Below, piece by piece: positions 34,977 to 44,418 of a stretch of DNA of 64,000 bases; positions within the stretch are counted from its first letter, which is position 1, and every line of letters starts with the position of its first letter. The notes beneath the pieces were generated by a model. It saw only the letters and a program-made list of their open reading frames with translations, was not told where the DNA came from and made no database searches. Source of the stretch: Nitrobacteraceae bacterium AZCC 1564 (GTDB lineage: Bacteria; Pseudomonadota; Alphaproteobacteria; Rhizobiales; Xanthobacteraceae). The position numbers were made by a program, and so were the translations under genes. The DNA lies in the NCBI GenBank assembly GCA_036924835.1, contig JBAGRR010000001.1:2681001-2745000 (forward strand). The letters run 5' to 3'.

Positions 34977-37103
34977 TTAAGAGGATAGTTGCCGCTGAAC
35001 TTCAAAGCTCACACGGGTTGCAGCGAGTTGCTCCTCCATCGAGATTGGCCATTGTCTTCCAGCTTTGAACGCGTCAGCCAAAGCCCGCAATTCCTCAAGT
35101 TGACCTTTCTCTATGACACTTGCCTTCCAACCACCTGAACCACCTACGACGGTGAGAGACTTGTAATCATCCAAAGTCAACACCTTGCCGTCAGCAAAGA
35201 TTTCTGCCCGTTCTTTCGGATAATCTCGCGCCCCCATTGCGGTATAAGTGAGAGTACAAACCGACCCATCCTTGTACCGGACGGTAGCCACGAAATTATC
35301 GTCTCTGCGCCAATAGTCCGAGTTCGGCGAAATGGATGTCGCACTTACCTCTGTCGGCAAGCTGCCGGTCAAGGCGTTGAACAGATCATAGATGTGGCAC
35401 GCCTCTCCGATGTTGCGTCCACCGCCCTGGGGTCCATGAACCCAGTGATCTTTGGGTATGTAGCCGGCATTCATCCGGTAGTTGACGATCATGGGCGAAG
35501 CGCGATTTGCAAGAACCTTCTTGGCTGCAGTGATGGCTGGCGCAAAGCGCCTGTTGAAGCCGGTCATCAACAGAGGCGCTTTATCGGTCTCGGCAAAAAA
35601 CGCCTCGATCTCTGCAAGCTCTTCTTCATTGAGCGAGAGAGGCTTCTCGACGAAAACGTGCTTTCCGGCGCGGAGTGCCTGCATCACCATGCCAGCGTGA
35701 AGATCATGTCGGGTGGCGATCAGCACCAGATCGATTTCCGGGTCTGCAAGCACAGACGCATAGTCGGTTGTGGCGGTAGCCGCACCAAACCGTTCTGCTG
35801 CCGTCCGCGCCGACAAGCCTGTGCGGCTGACCACCGTGCGGAGTTCATACAGGTCGCTGAGCTTCTTCAGATTTGGCAAGTGCATGCCTTGGGCAAAACC
35901 GCCTGCACCAACCAGAGCGATGCGAATACGTCCGCCAATTGACTTAGGCGGATGAAGCTTCAGCGTCGCCCCTCGCGCTTCTGAATGCTCGGGATATTTC
36001 AGCAAAACCAGCAGAGGCTTCTCTCCTGGCGCCTTCAATGCTTCGTATGCCGTCTCCGCGACATCGATGTCGAACGGCTCGCGTATCATATTCTTCAGAG
36101 ATACACCGCCAGCCGCGATTTGGCGCAAGTACTCCGCCATGTTGCGATTTTCGGTCCAGCGGACGTAAGCCAACGGATAGTCGTTTCCCTCCTCTTCGTA
36201 CACCGGGTCATACCGCCCGGGTCCGTAAGAGGTTGAGATAAAGAAATCGATCTCCTTGGCGTAGATGTCATTGCGAGCGATGTTGAGACCTACATCGCCA
36301 ACGACGACAACGCGACCTTTGCGGCGACATGCCTGAAATGCCTGCGCAAGAAGCTCACTTGATTGCGAAGCGGCGGTGATGATGATCGCATCCGCTCCGA
36401 AACCGTCCGTCAGCTTGAGCACGCGCTGGACGAAATCGCCGTCCTTCGTACCGATGCCGACATCAAGCCCATTCTGACGCGCGATCTCAATCCTGCCGTC
36501 ATCAATATCGCTGCCAATGACACGGCAGCCGTGAGCCTTCAGCAACTGGGCACTGATTTGGCCGAGGATGCCGAGCCCGACAACGACAACCGTTTCACCC
36601 AAAGTCGGCTGTGCACGACGCACCCCCTGCATGGCGATCGCGCCGAGCGTGACCGTTGCGGCCTCATCCATGCCGAGGCCTTCAGGAACCGGCACGGTGA
36701 GGTTTACCGGTACATCAATGACCTCAGCATGGTTGGCAATCCCTGCTCCAGCACATGCAACGCGATCGCCGACCGAAATACCGACTACCTCGGAGCCAAC
36801 CTCTATAACCACTCCAGCAGCGGAGTAACCCGTGGGAAGCCCCGCATCGAGACGTCCGCGAATCTGCTTGTAGACACGCATCACGCCCTGATCGCGCATC
36901 AACTGCAGCGCTTTCTTCACGTGATGAGGTTGCTTGAGGGCGCGCCGATAAAGCGGCAACGCCGACATCTTAACGCCTGCAATCTCAGTCCCGACCGAGA
37001 TACACGAGCGTTCTACGCGCACCAAAACGTTCTTCGGGCCAACGGTCGGGGCCGGGACGTTCTGAACGAAAACCTTTCCGGAACGAACAAGCAATTGTTT
37101 CAC
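34977..37103 (-). CDS. Bi-domain dehydrogenase: Zn-alcohol dehydrogenase fused to Gfo/Idh/MocA oxidoreductase
   Basis: A 708-residue fusion. The N-terminal ~370 residues are a medium-chain dehydrogenase (GYSAAGVVIEVGSEV, NAD-binding VVGLGILGQISAQLLKAHG); the C-terminal ~320 are a Gfo/Idh/MocA oxidoreductase (ALVGAGGFAQGMHLPNL, FVEKPLSLNEEELAE, GGRNIGEACHIYDL). This fusion is typical of surface-polysaccharide loci, but its substrate is unknown. I choose the GTG at 37103, which overlaps the wecC stop as GTGA; a TTG at 37109 is an alternative. Confidence 0.85.
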   Translation of the reverse strand: MKQLLVRSGKVFVQNVPAPTVGPKNVLVRVERSCISVGTEIAGVKMSALPLYRRALKQPHHVKKALQLMRDQGVMRVYKQIRGRLDAGLPTGYSAAGVVIEVGSEVVGISVGDRVACAGAGIANHAEVIDVPVNLTVPVPEGLGMDEAATVTLGAIAMQGVRRAQPTLGETVVVVGLGILGQISAQLLKAHGCRVIGSDIDDGRIEIARQNGLDVGIGTKDGDFVQRVLKLTDGFGADAIIITAASQSSELLAQAFQACRRKGRVVVVGDVGLNIARNDIYAKEIDFFISTSYGPGRYDPVYEEEGNDYPLAYVRWTENRNMAEYLRQIAAGGVSLKNMIREPFDIDVAETAYEALKAPGEKPLLVLLKYPEHSEARGATLKLHPPKSIGGRIRIALVGAGGFAQGMHLPNLKKLSDLYELRTVVSRTGLSARTAAERFGAATATTDYASVLADPEIDLVLIATRHDLHAGMVMQALRAGKHVFVEKPLSLNEEELAEIEAFFAETDKAPLLMTGFNRRFAPAITAAKKVLANRASPMIVNYRMNAGYIPKDHWVHGPQGGGRNIGEACHIYDLFNALTGSLPTEVSATSISPNSDYWRRDDNFVATVRYKDGSVCTLTYTAMGARDYPKERAEIFADGKVLTLDDYKSLTVVGGSGGWKASVIEKGQLEELRALADAFKAGRQWPISMEEQLAATRVSFEVQRQLSS

Positions 37104-38356
37104 GACCAAACGCCCCGCGTGTCGATTACCACTTTGCCGTCCAATAACGCTTCTGGCATCTCGTAATACTGACGATGATTGACCAGCATCAAGACGATAT
37201 CTGCTTCAGTGACCGCGGCAATTTGATCTCCTACGAGCGTTACGTTAGATCGGCCTGCAAGCCCGCTGGGCAATGCATTGATATACGGCTCGGAAATGAG
37301 CAATTGCGAATTGTCCAACTCTGCCAACATAACGGCAACGTGAAGCGCCGGACTCTCGCGCAAGTCGTCAACATCGGGCTTAAAGCTCAAACCCAGCACC
37401 GCGATCCGCGGCCGACCGCCGCGATGGCCTCCGATAGCCAATTTAATCTTGTCGAGAACCCAGTTCGGCTTGTTGTCGTTGATCTCGCGCGCGGTGCGAA
37501 TGAGCCGCGCCTGCTCCGGCGCGGCCTCGACGATGAACCAAGGGTCCACAGCGATGCAGTGGCCACCGACACCTGGTCCCGGTTGCAGAATCTTCACGCG
37601 CGGATGATGGTTCGCGAGCCTGATGAGCTCCCATACGTTGATTCCGAGCTTGTCGCAAACGAGAGAAAGCTCGTTGGCAAAGGCGATGTTGACATCGCGG
37701 AACGAGTTCTCCGTCAGCTTGCACATTTCGGCTGTACGGGAATCGGTGACGAGCAGCTCGCCCTTGCAGAAGATGCGGTAAAGGGCAGCGGCGCGTTCAG
37801 AGCATTCGCTGGTTATCCCACCAATGATGCGATCATTTTCGACCAGTTCGGTCAGGACGCGCCCCGGCAAAACGCGCTCGGGGCAATACGCGACAGAGAT
37901 GTCGCTCTCTGCCGCCCCGCGTCCGGGGAAGCGCAGATCCGGTCGGCGCGCGGCCATCCTCTCGATCAGCATCTCCGTCGTGCCTGGCGGAGACGTCGAT
38001 TCGAGAATGACGAGATTGCCCGGGCGTAGCTTCGGCGCAATCGATTCTGCGGCAGCGAATACGAAAGAAAGATCCGCTGTGTTGTTATGAAACGGCGTTG
38101 GGACCGCGATGATAAATGCGTCCGCTTCCGGCGGTTCGGTCGCCGCATGTAGAGCCCCGCGCTGCACCACGCGGGCCGTTACGGCGTCTAGGTCCGGCTC
38201 TATGATGTGGATCTCGCCGCGATTGATTTTGTCCACCACAGACTGCTGGACGTCGACTCCAATCACTTTGACGCCGTTCGCCGCGATGACTGACGCGGTC
38301 GGTAGACCGATATATCCCAGCCCGAGAACGCAGATGGATTGAAACGCGCGATGCAC
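37100..38356 (-). CDS. wecC: UDP-N-acetyl-D-mannosamine dehydrogenase (WecC)
   Basis: Oxidises UDP-ManNAc to UDP-ManNAcA with two NAD+. 418 residues, three UDP-glucose/GDP-mannose dehydrogenase domains: the N-terminal Rossmann motif (CVLGLGYIGLPTASVIAANG), the central domain with AEMCKLTENSFRDVNIAFAN, the catalytic Cys in GVGGHCIAVDPWF near 260, and a C-terminal UDP-binding domain (ALHVAVMLAE, DTRGVW). The GTG start abuts the wecB stop with no spacer. Assignment to WecC rather than a related dehydrogenase rests on the wecB neighbour and PTPF/GGHCIAVDP motifs. Confidence 0.93.
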   Translation of the reverse strand: MHRAFQSICVLGLGYIGLPTASVIAANGVKVIGVDVQQSVVDKINRGEIHIIEPDLDAVTARVVQRGALHAATEPPEADAFIIAVPTPFHNNTADLSFVFAAAESIAPKLRPGNLVILESTSPPGTTEMLIERMAARRPDLRFPGRGAAESDISVAYCPERVLPGRVLTELVENDRIIGGITSECSERAAALYRIFCKGELLVTDSRTAEMCKLTENSFRDVNIAFANELSLVCDKLGINVWELIRLANHHPRVKILQPGPGVGGHCIAVDPWFIVEAAPEQARLIRTAREINDNKPNWVLDKIKLAIGGHRGGRPRIAVLGLSFKPDVDDLRESPALHVAVMLAELDNSQLLISEPYINALPSGLAGRSNVTLVGDQIAAVTEADIVLMLVNHRQYYEMPEALLDGKVVIDTRGVWS

Positions 38357-39502
38357 TTAACTCTCCAGGACGGATCGAATGCGCGAGGCAGCGAGACCAT
38401 CCCCGTACGGATTGATTGCCTGCGCCATCGCTTGATAGTGAGCGGAGTTCGTCAACAACTTCGACGCTTCGTGGAAAATTCGATTTGCATCGGTCCCGAC
38501 CAAAATGACCGTGCCCGCATTGACGGCCTCCGGCCGCTCGGTTTTCTCCCGCATCACAAGAACCGGCTTGCCGAGCGACGGCGCCTCCTCCTGCACGCCA
38601 CCAGAATCGGTAATAATCAGATAAGACTGCTGCATCAGGAACACGAAAGGCTCGTAATCCTGCGGGTCGATAAGCGTGATCTGATTGTTCTTGCCAAGCA
38701 AGCGCTCGACGGGCTCTCGCACATTCGGATTTGGGTGCACCGAATAGACGATTCTCACATCGTGCTCCCCAACGATGCGAAGCAACGCAGCACAGATATT
38801 TTCGAAGCCGCTGCCAAAGTTTTCTCGCCTGTGTCCTGTTACAAGGATCATGCGGCGCCCGTCCTGCCCAACAAACGGAAACCGCGTCGCCAGGGCTGCG
38901 CGTCGGTCCAGAGAAGCATCAATCCGTCCTCGCATATCCAGCAGGGCATCGATCACGGTGTTGCCGGTGACATGGATAGACGCCTCATCGATTCCCTCAG
39001 CCATGAGGTTCATCCGGGCCTGGGGCGTCGGGGCGAAATGATATCTCGTCGCAAGACTTGTCACGCGGCGGTTCATTTCTTCCGGCCAAGGGGCATAGAG
39101 CGACCCCGATCGCAAACCCGCCTCCACATGACCAACTGGGATTTGGCGATAAAACGCAGCTAGTGACGTGGCGAGCGTTGTGGTGGTGTCGCCGTGAACC
39201 AGAACGACGTCCGGTTTCGCGGCGTCCAGGACCCCACCCACCCCTGTCAGTATTCGTGCGGTGAGCTGATCCAGCGTTTGATTCGGCTGCATGATGTTGA
39301 GATCAAAATCAGAAGTGATTCCAAATAGTTCCAGTACCTGATCTAAAATCTCTCGATGCTGAGCGGTGACGCATACCTTTACGTCCAGACGAGCGCTCTG
39401 ACGCAGCTCTGAAACGACGGGAGCCATCTTGATGGCCTCTGGCCTCGTGCCGAATACAATCAATACCTTTTTCAAGGGAATACCACTCACTGACCTGCCC
39501 AT
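38357..39502 (-). CDS. wecB: UDP-GlcNAc 2-epimerase, non-hydrolysing (WecB)
   Basis: Converts UDP-GlcNAc to UDP-ManNAc. 381 residues, GT-B fold: [48 protein letters not shown], and [18 protein letters not shown] with the catalytic acid residues. It is the first gene of the minus-strand arm. The ATG at 39502 lacks a clear ribosome site; GTG 39490 or TTG 39475 are alternatives, and the core begins at KKVLIVFG. Confidence 0.95.
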   Translation of the reverse strand: MGRSVSGIPLKKVLIVFGTRPEAIKMAPVVSELRQSARLDVKVCVTAQHREILDQVLELFGITSDFDLNIMQPNQTLDQLTARILTGVGGVLDAAKPDVVLVHGDTTTTLATSLAAFYRQIPVGHVEAGLRSGSLYAPWPEEMNRRVTSLATRYHFAPTPQARMNLMAEGIDEASIHVTGNTVIDALLDMRGRIDASLDRRAALATRFPFVGQDGRRMILVTGHRRENFGSGFENICAALLRIVGEHDVRIVYSVHPNPNVREPVERLLGKNNQITLIDPQDYEPFVFLMQQSYLIITDSGGVQEEAPSLGKPVLVMREKTERPEAVNAGTVILVGTDANRIFHEASKLLTNSAHYQAMAQAINPYGDGLAASRIRSVLES

Positions 39503-39825
39503 CGGAGGCAGCAGTTAGCCCGCACCTGTGTGCGCAGCAAGAAAAAATATGGAATTCATGCACTTATAAGTAGCAGAGAGGAATATTAGACCATCGACAT
39601 CGATAAATCTCAACGGGTCTTGCCATCCTCGGCCGAGGTTCCGTCAAGCTCAACCAACGGCCGAGATTTTTCGTGCCTCGCGGCTGTCTTAATCAGAAGC
39701 AACTGGATCCTCTAAAGCAGCCCAATCCCGACACCAAATGGCCCATTTTCCGCTTTGCTTGAGCGAGATTCGCTCGGCGTGATAGAGGGTGGCGCTGCAA
39801 CAGCCGAAACGGGCAATGAAGCATC
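39503..39825. other. Divergent intergenic region between the two polysaccharide arms
   Basis: 323 nt containing no gene that I recognise. It must hold the promoters of wecB and the plus-strand arm. A perfect 12-nt palindrome CCTCGGCCGAGG lies at 39627-39638, and GAGCGA/TCGCTC is a small inverted repeat near 39760. It is AT-richer around 39540-39610. Confidence 0.4.
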
Positions 39826-41064
39826 TTGGCCAAAGATATTGTTGTTACCGCAGCAACGCGGATCGTGCTCGTTTTGGCCGGCCTTTTGTCTAGCGTGATC
39901 GTAGTTCGACTGCTGGGAGCAGAGGGACGCGGTGTATTCTTCTATTGGACAACGTTAGCAGGCTTCGCAGTCCAATTTGGTAATTTTGGTCTAGCATCAA
40001 GCAACACATACTATTTGGCACGGGAGAGAACGCTTCTGGGCCCGCTTGCGGCCAATGCGTTTTGGTGCTCAATCGCCGTCGGCGTTGTCTCTCTATCGGT
40101 TTTGCAAACCTGCTTCTCGCCGCACGATGTTCCATCACGATGGACGTTGGCAGGGTGTGCCAGTGTGCTGGTCGTCGGCAGCCTGTACTATTTGCTCGGG
40201 GTCAACCTGCTGGTCGCCGTTAAGCGTTATAACGAGTTCAACATTTTTGAACTCATCAATCGCTCTGTCGCACTGGCAGGTGTTGCAGGAGCGACTGTGC
40301 TATGGCGCTCGCCTGAAGCCGCGCTTGCTGGAGCGGCAACAGCTTCGCTCCTGATTTGCGGGCCGCTGTTCCTTCGCCTTCAGTCGCTCAGTAGGGGGCT
40401 TATGCGCCCGGACCCGGCGCTGTTCCGGCGTGGCCTCAACATTGCGGCTCGCGCCTATATTACAACCCTATTGGGCTTTGCCGTGCTGCGCTTCAACGCT
40501 ATTTATCTTCAGTGGACATCAGGACCAGCTGTGTTGGGAGAATGGTCGATTGCCGCGCAAATCCTCGACACAATGGGCATCATTCCAACGGCCGTTGCCC
40601 TTGTGCTGTTTCCGGCAATTCTCACATCCGATCGCCCCTACGAGCACATGAGCAAGAATCTAACACGAGTAGCCTTGGTCATGCTGGTAATTTGCGCGGG
40701 CGCCATCTTAGCAGGACATCCGCTGATCTCCATTGTGTTTGGCGCCGAGCATGAAGCAGCCTACAAAATCATGCTGTACGGATTGCCCAGCAGTTTTGCT
40801 GTTGGGTTACTGGCCGTCGTTTCACAATTTCTTGCCTCCATCGGCTTCCCTTGGACGCTGATTGCAATTTGGAGCGCAGGGCTTTTGCTCGAGATCATCA
40901 TCTCACTCGTCCTCGTGCCGAAGCTTACTGGAGTTGGCGCAATGATCGCCCTATCTGCTGCTCACACCACAATTTTTTTCTCAGCTTGGCTCTTAGCCCA
41001 CCGACTTCGCGGCACAGCGATCAATGACAATTCCAGCCAAGTTGGCGCAAGACATGCCATCTAA
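39826..41064 (+). CDS. Wzx-like polysaccharide flippase 1
   Basis: A 412-residue MATE/MOP-type membrane protein with ~12 TM helices, related to Wzx and other polysaccharide exporters (TRIVLVLAGLLSSVIVVRLLG at the N-terminus, then EGRGVFFYWTTLAGF). It probably moves lipid-linked repeat units across the inner membrane. The frame can only start at TTG 39826 (GAAG 4 nt upstream) or at an internal GTG; an ATG at 39816 is out of frame. The C-terminus overlaps the next gene slightly. Start is uncertain. Confidence 0.78.
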   Translation: MAKDIVVTAATRIVLVLAGLLSSVIVVRLLGAEGRGVFFYWTTLAGFAVQFGNFGLASSNTYYLARERTLLGPLAANAFWCSIAVGVVSLSVLQTCFSPHDVPSRWTLAGCASVLVVGSLYYLLGVNLLVAVKRYNEFNIFELINRSVALAGVAGATVLWRSPEAALAGAATASLLICGPLFLRLQSLSRGLMRPDPALFRRGLNIAARAYITTLLGFAVLRFNAIYLQWTSGPAVLGEWSIAAQILDTMGIIPTAVALVLFPAILTSDRPYEHMSKNLTRVALVMLVICAGAILAGHPLISIVFGAEHEAAYKIMLYGLPSSFAVGLLAVVSQFLASIGFPWTLIAIWSAGLLLEIIISLVLVPKLTGVGAMIALSAAHTTIFFSAWLLAHRLRGTAINDNSSQVGARHAI

Positions 41065-42760
41065 TATCCTGTTGCTTTCGGCATACCCACTATCGCAACG
41101 CTTTCAGAACGCACTGGGTACACTCATTGGCGGCCAGTACGATCGAGCGACATTGGGCGACTTACGCACGCTGAAACTGCCTTCCCTGCTCGCCGCACTT
41201 TGGAAAATTTCGCCAGATCGCCTCGTTATTCCGCTCGAAGATGAAGGCAGTCTCGCGTTGCTTCCGATTGTCAAACTCGTGGCCGGATTTACCCGGGCAA
41301 AGAAAATCGAAATCGTAAATCCCGACCTGTCGGTCGTAACGATCTCCCGGCTATCAACCATTGTCGACTTTATTCGCTTCGTTGGCGCAAGCCTGAACTT
41401 GGCTTTGCGGGCAGCCAAATCTGCCATTGACCTAAAGGCGCTGTCGCAAGCACCTCGTCTCGACCTAACCGCATCGAATCAAAATCGCCGAGTTCTCTAC
41501 CTGAAAACCAATCTTTGGATGGGAGTAAAGGCAGGAGGATCCGTCGGCCATATCGCCGGCGTCGTAAATGGCCTTCAGCACGCTGGCTATCGTGTTACAT
41601 TCGCGTCGGCTGAGCCGCCTGTCATGGTCGACCAGGAGGTAAAGCTACTGCACGTCACTCCGCCTCGCGTCTTCGGTGCGCCCTATGAGCTGAACAACTA
41701 CCGATTCCAGGCCAGTTTTGCGAAAGTTGCGGGCAAGGTCCTTTTTGATCAGCCCTACGGTGTCATTTATCAAAGACTCTCAGTGGCGAACTATCTTGGG
41801 GTGGTATTGTCACGCAAATACGCTCTGCCGCTCATCGTAGAATATAACGGCTCAGAAACGTGGGTCGCTCGAAATTGGGGGCGCGGAAATGGCTTCTCTA
41901 GACTTGCGGAGATGGCCGAAGAGGTCATGTTACGCCACGCTCATCTCGTCGTGACCGTTTCGGAGGTCTTACGGGACGAGCTTATTTCTCGCGGCGTGGA
42001 GCCCGAAAGGATTGTGACCTATCCCAATTGCATCGATCCAAAAGTCTTTGACCCCGGCCGCTTCAGTTTGGAAGAGCGCACCAACCTCCGCGCACGTTAC
42101 GGGATAGCGCCTCATCAACGGCTTATCGCGTTCATCGGGACTTTCGGACAATGGCATGGCGTGGATGTGCTGGCCAAAGCCATCGCGCGATTGTGCACCG
42201 ATGACTTTGAATGGCTGAAGCGCAACAATTGCCGTTTCATGCTTGTCGGCGACGGGCTGAAGATGAATGAAGTCCGTCGCGTGATCAATGATGCGGGCGC
42301 AGCAGATATTTGCGTCATCACCGGACTGGTGCCGCAAAATGAAGCGCCCTTGCATCTGGCCGCCGCTGATTTGTTTCTTTCGCCTCACGTCTCTAATACT
42401 GATGGCAGCAAGTTTTTTGGTTCGCCAACCAAACTGTTTGAATACATGGCAATGGACAGGGGCATCTATGGGTCGCGCCTTGATCAGATCGGCGTTGTTC
42501 TATCACCCAGTCTTGACGTTAAGAATCTCCCCGGACCAGACATCTCGCCTCAGGAAACAAGTCAGGAGGTTGCAGTGCTCGGGGAGCCGGGAAATGTCGA
42601 CGACTTAATCGCCGGCATCCGATTTCTCGTAGAGCGGCCGGAATGGGCAGAACGCCTGGCTGAGAATGCACGAAAAAAAGCCTTGTCCGAATACACTTGG
42701 CAGCGCCACGTCCTAGCAATCCTTGATGGCTATAAAGCCATATCGAAAGAGCCAAGGTGA
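41054..42760 (+). CDS. GT4-family glycosyltransferase 1
   Basis: A 568-residue GT-B glycosyltransferase. The first ~145 residues are an unusual N-terminal extension; the GT core then begins near RVLYLKTNLWMGVKAGGSVGH. The donor domain shows IAFIGTFGQWHGVDVLAKAI near residue 360 and GSPTKLFEYMAM near 465, the latter containing the E-x7-E-type motif. I start at ATG 41054, overlapping the flippase stop by 11 nt; ATG 41024 is an alternative. Linkage and sugar unknown. Confidence 0.84.
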   Translation: MPSNILLLSAYPLSQRFQNALGTLIGGQYDRATLGDLRTLKLPSLLAALWKISPDRLVIPLEDEGSLALLPIVKLVAGFTRAKKIEIVNPDLSVVTISRLSTIVDFIRFVGASLNLALRAAKSAIDLKALSQAPRLDLTASNQNRRVLYLKTNLWMGVKAGGSVGHIAGVVNGLQHAGYRVTFASAEPPVMVDQEVKLLHVTPPRVFGAPYELNNYRFQASFAKVAGKVLFDQPYGVIYQRLSVANYLGVVLSRKYALPLIVEYNGSETWVARNWGRGNGFSRLAEMAEEVMLRHAHLVVTVSEVLRDELISRGVEPERIVTYPNCIDPKVFDPGRFSLEERTNLRARYGIAPHQRLIAFIGTFGQWHGVDVLAKAIARLCTDDFEWLKRNNCRFMLVGDGLKMNEVRRVINDAGAADICVITGLVPQNEAPLHLAAADLFLSPHVSNTDGSKFFGSPTKLFEYMAMDRGIYGSRLDQIGVVLSPSLDVKNLPGPDISPQETSQEVAVLGEPGNVDDLIAGIRFLVERPEWAERLAENARKKALSEYTWQRHVLAILDGYKAISKEPR

Positions 42761-42764
42761 AATC

Positions 42765-44411
42765 TTGAGCAGTTCGATAGCAAGACAGATTAAGAAGGTT
42801 GGCATCTACTGGCACACGATCCGCTATCTCAAGCCGTCGCAGATTACCGCTCGCATTCGCTTTCGCTTGGCGAGACCTCGCCCGCGAGATGTAGCTTCCG
42901 TTATGTGCCATCCATCGGAGGAGTGGGTAAATCGTGCTGATCGTCCGATCAGTATGGTTGATCTGAGCCGCTTCACCTTTCTCAACAGAACATACGATCT
43001 TGATGAAATTGGTTGGGACAATCCGGCCGTCGACAAGCTTTGGCGCTACAATCTCCACTACTTTGACGATCTGACAGCAAAAGATGCGGCGACGCGTTCA
43101 GCGGCGCATCGCGCTCTCATTGAACGTTGGATCACAGAAAATCCGCCCGCCAGTGGATCTGGCTGGGAACCCTATCCAGTTTCCCTGCGGATAGTGAATT
43201 GGATCAAGTGGCTTTTGGCTGGCAACATTCCTTCGCCGGCCATGTTGAACAGCCTGGCAACTCAGGCGGACTGGCTAACCCAGCGCCTCGAATATCACCT
43301 GATGGGAAACCACCTTTTCGTCAACGCGAAGGCATTGGTTTTTGCCGGCTTGTTCTTCGAAGGAGCAGACGCTGATCGCTGGTTATCGCTTGGATTGAAT
43401 CTGCTACGTCAGGAAATTGACGCGCAAATATTGGCGGATGGAGGGCACTTTGAGCTCTCTCCAATGTATCACGCACTCATACTCGAGGACGTTCTGGATC
43501 TATACAATGTTTGCCGCGCCTACAGCCATCGCCTTCAAGGCCGGAATCCTCTCCCGCAGAACTTGGCGCTTCGCATGTTGCGCTGGCTGTCGGTCATGAC
43601 ACACCCGGATGGTCAGATTGCTTTTTTTAACGACGCTGCTTTCGGAATTGCTCCAACACTCTCGGAGTTGACCGCCTATGCAGAAAGATTGGGTCTGCAG
43701 AAGCCTTCCAAACTCGCCGATGGAATTATTCACTTAGCCGAAAGCGGCTATATCAGGATTCAACAAGATCGGATCGTCGCCCTCCTGGACGTTGGACAAA
43801 TTGGACCGCGCCATCAGCCAGGTCATGCGCACGCTGATACCTTGAGTTTCGAACTCTCCATCGACAATGTCCGGGTTCTCGTTAATTCCGGCACTTCGGA
43901 GTATGGCGTTGGGCCGGAACGATCACGGCAACGTGGAACGGCTGCGCATAATACCGTTATGGTTGATGGGTGTGACTCTTCCGAGGTGTGGGGAGGCTTC
44001 CGGGTCGCGCGGCGCGCTGAGCCCCAAGGGCTCTCCATTAAACAATCAAATGACGAAGTCAGTATTGCCTGCTCGCACAGCGGGTATCGCCGCTTGTCTG
44101 GTCGCGTTATTCACACACGCCGCTGGCATTTCGTGCCTGGATGCCTGACAATCGTCGACGAATTTAACGGACGGGTTTGCAAGGCAGTATCGTGGGTGCA
44201 TGTTAGCCCCGACATACGTTTTCGGCGCGTTCAAGATAACGAATTTATAGCGACGGTCGGTGAGCGACCAGTGCGCATCGCATATTTGGCGCCAAGTGCT
44301 CCCGACCTGGAAAACACGACATGGCACCCGGAATTCGGTCGTACCTTGCCAAACCAAAGTCTGAGCGCAGCATCAAGAGGCGAGCCTATCACAACATCTG
44401 TCCGATGGTGA
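42765..44411 (+). CDS. Heparinase II/III-like protein 2 (polysaccharide locus)
   Basis: A 548-residue protein related in plan to that at 30917 but shorter. The helical part carries MGNHLFVNAKALVFAGLFF near 180 and the beta part GHAHADTLSFELS near 355. It lacks an evident signal peptide. I start at TTG 42765 because AAGGTGA lies 4 nt upstream; the frame extends to ATG 42726 inside the glycosyltransferase gene. It sits between two glycosyltransferase genes, so the likely role is in assembly or trimming of the same polymer. Confidence 0.82.
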   Translation: MSSSIARQIKKVGIYWHTIRYLKPSQITARIRFRLARPRPRDVASVMCHPSEEWVNRADRPISMVDLSRFTFLNRTYDLDEIGWDNPAVDKLWRYNLHYFDDLTAKDAATRSAAHRALIERWITENPPASGSGWEPYPVSLRIVNWIKWLLAGNIPSPAMLNSLATQADWLTQRLEYHLMGNHLFVNAKALVFAGLFFEGADADRWLSLGLNLLRQEIDAQILADGGHFELSPMYHALILEDVLDLYNVCRAYSHRLQGRNPLPQNLALRMLRWLSVMTHPDGQIAFFNDAAFGIAPTLSELTAYAERLGLQKPSKLADGIIHLAESGYIRIQQDRIVALLDVGQIGPRHQPGHAHADTLSFELSIDNVRVLVNSGTSEYGVGPERSRQRGTAAHNTVMVDGCDSSEVWGGFRVARRAEPQGLSIKQSNDEVSIACSHSGYRRLSGRVIHTRRWHFVPGCLTIVDEFNGRVCKAVSWVHVSPDIRFRRVQDNEFIATVGERPVRIAYLAPSAPDLENTTWHPEFGRTLPNQSLSAASRGEPITTSVRW

Positions 44412-44418
44412 CCGGCTC

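Noticed and set aside
39816-39825. ATG at 39816 as flippase start
   Set aside because: It is out of frame with the flippase; an in-frame stop precedes 39826.
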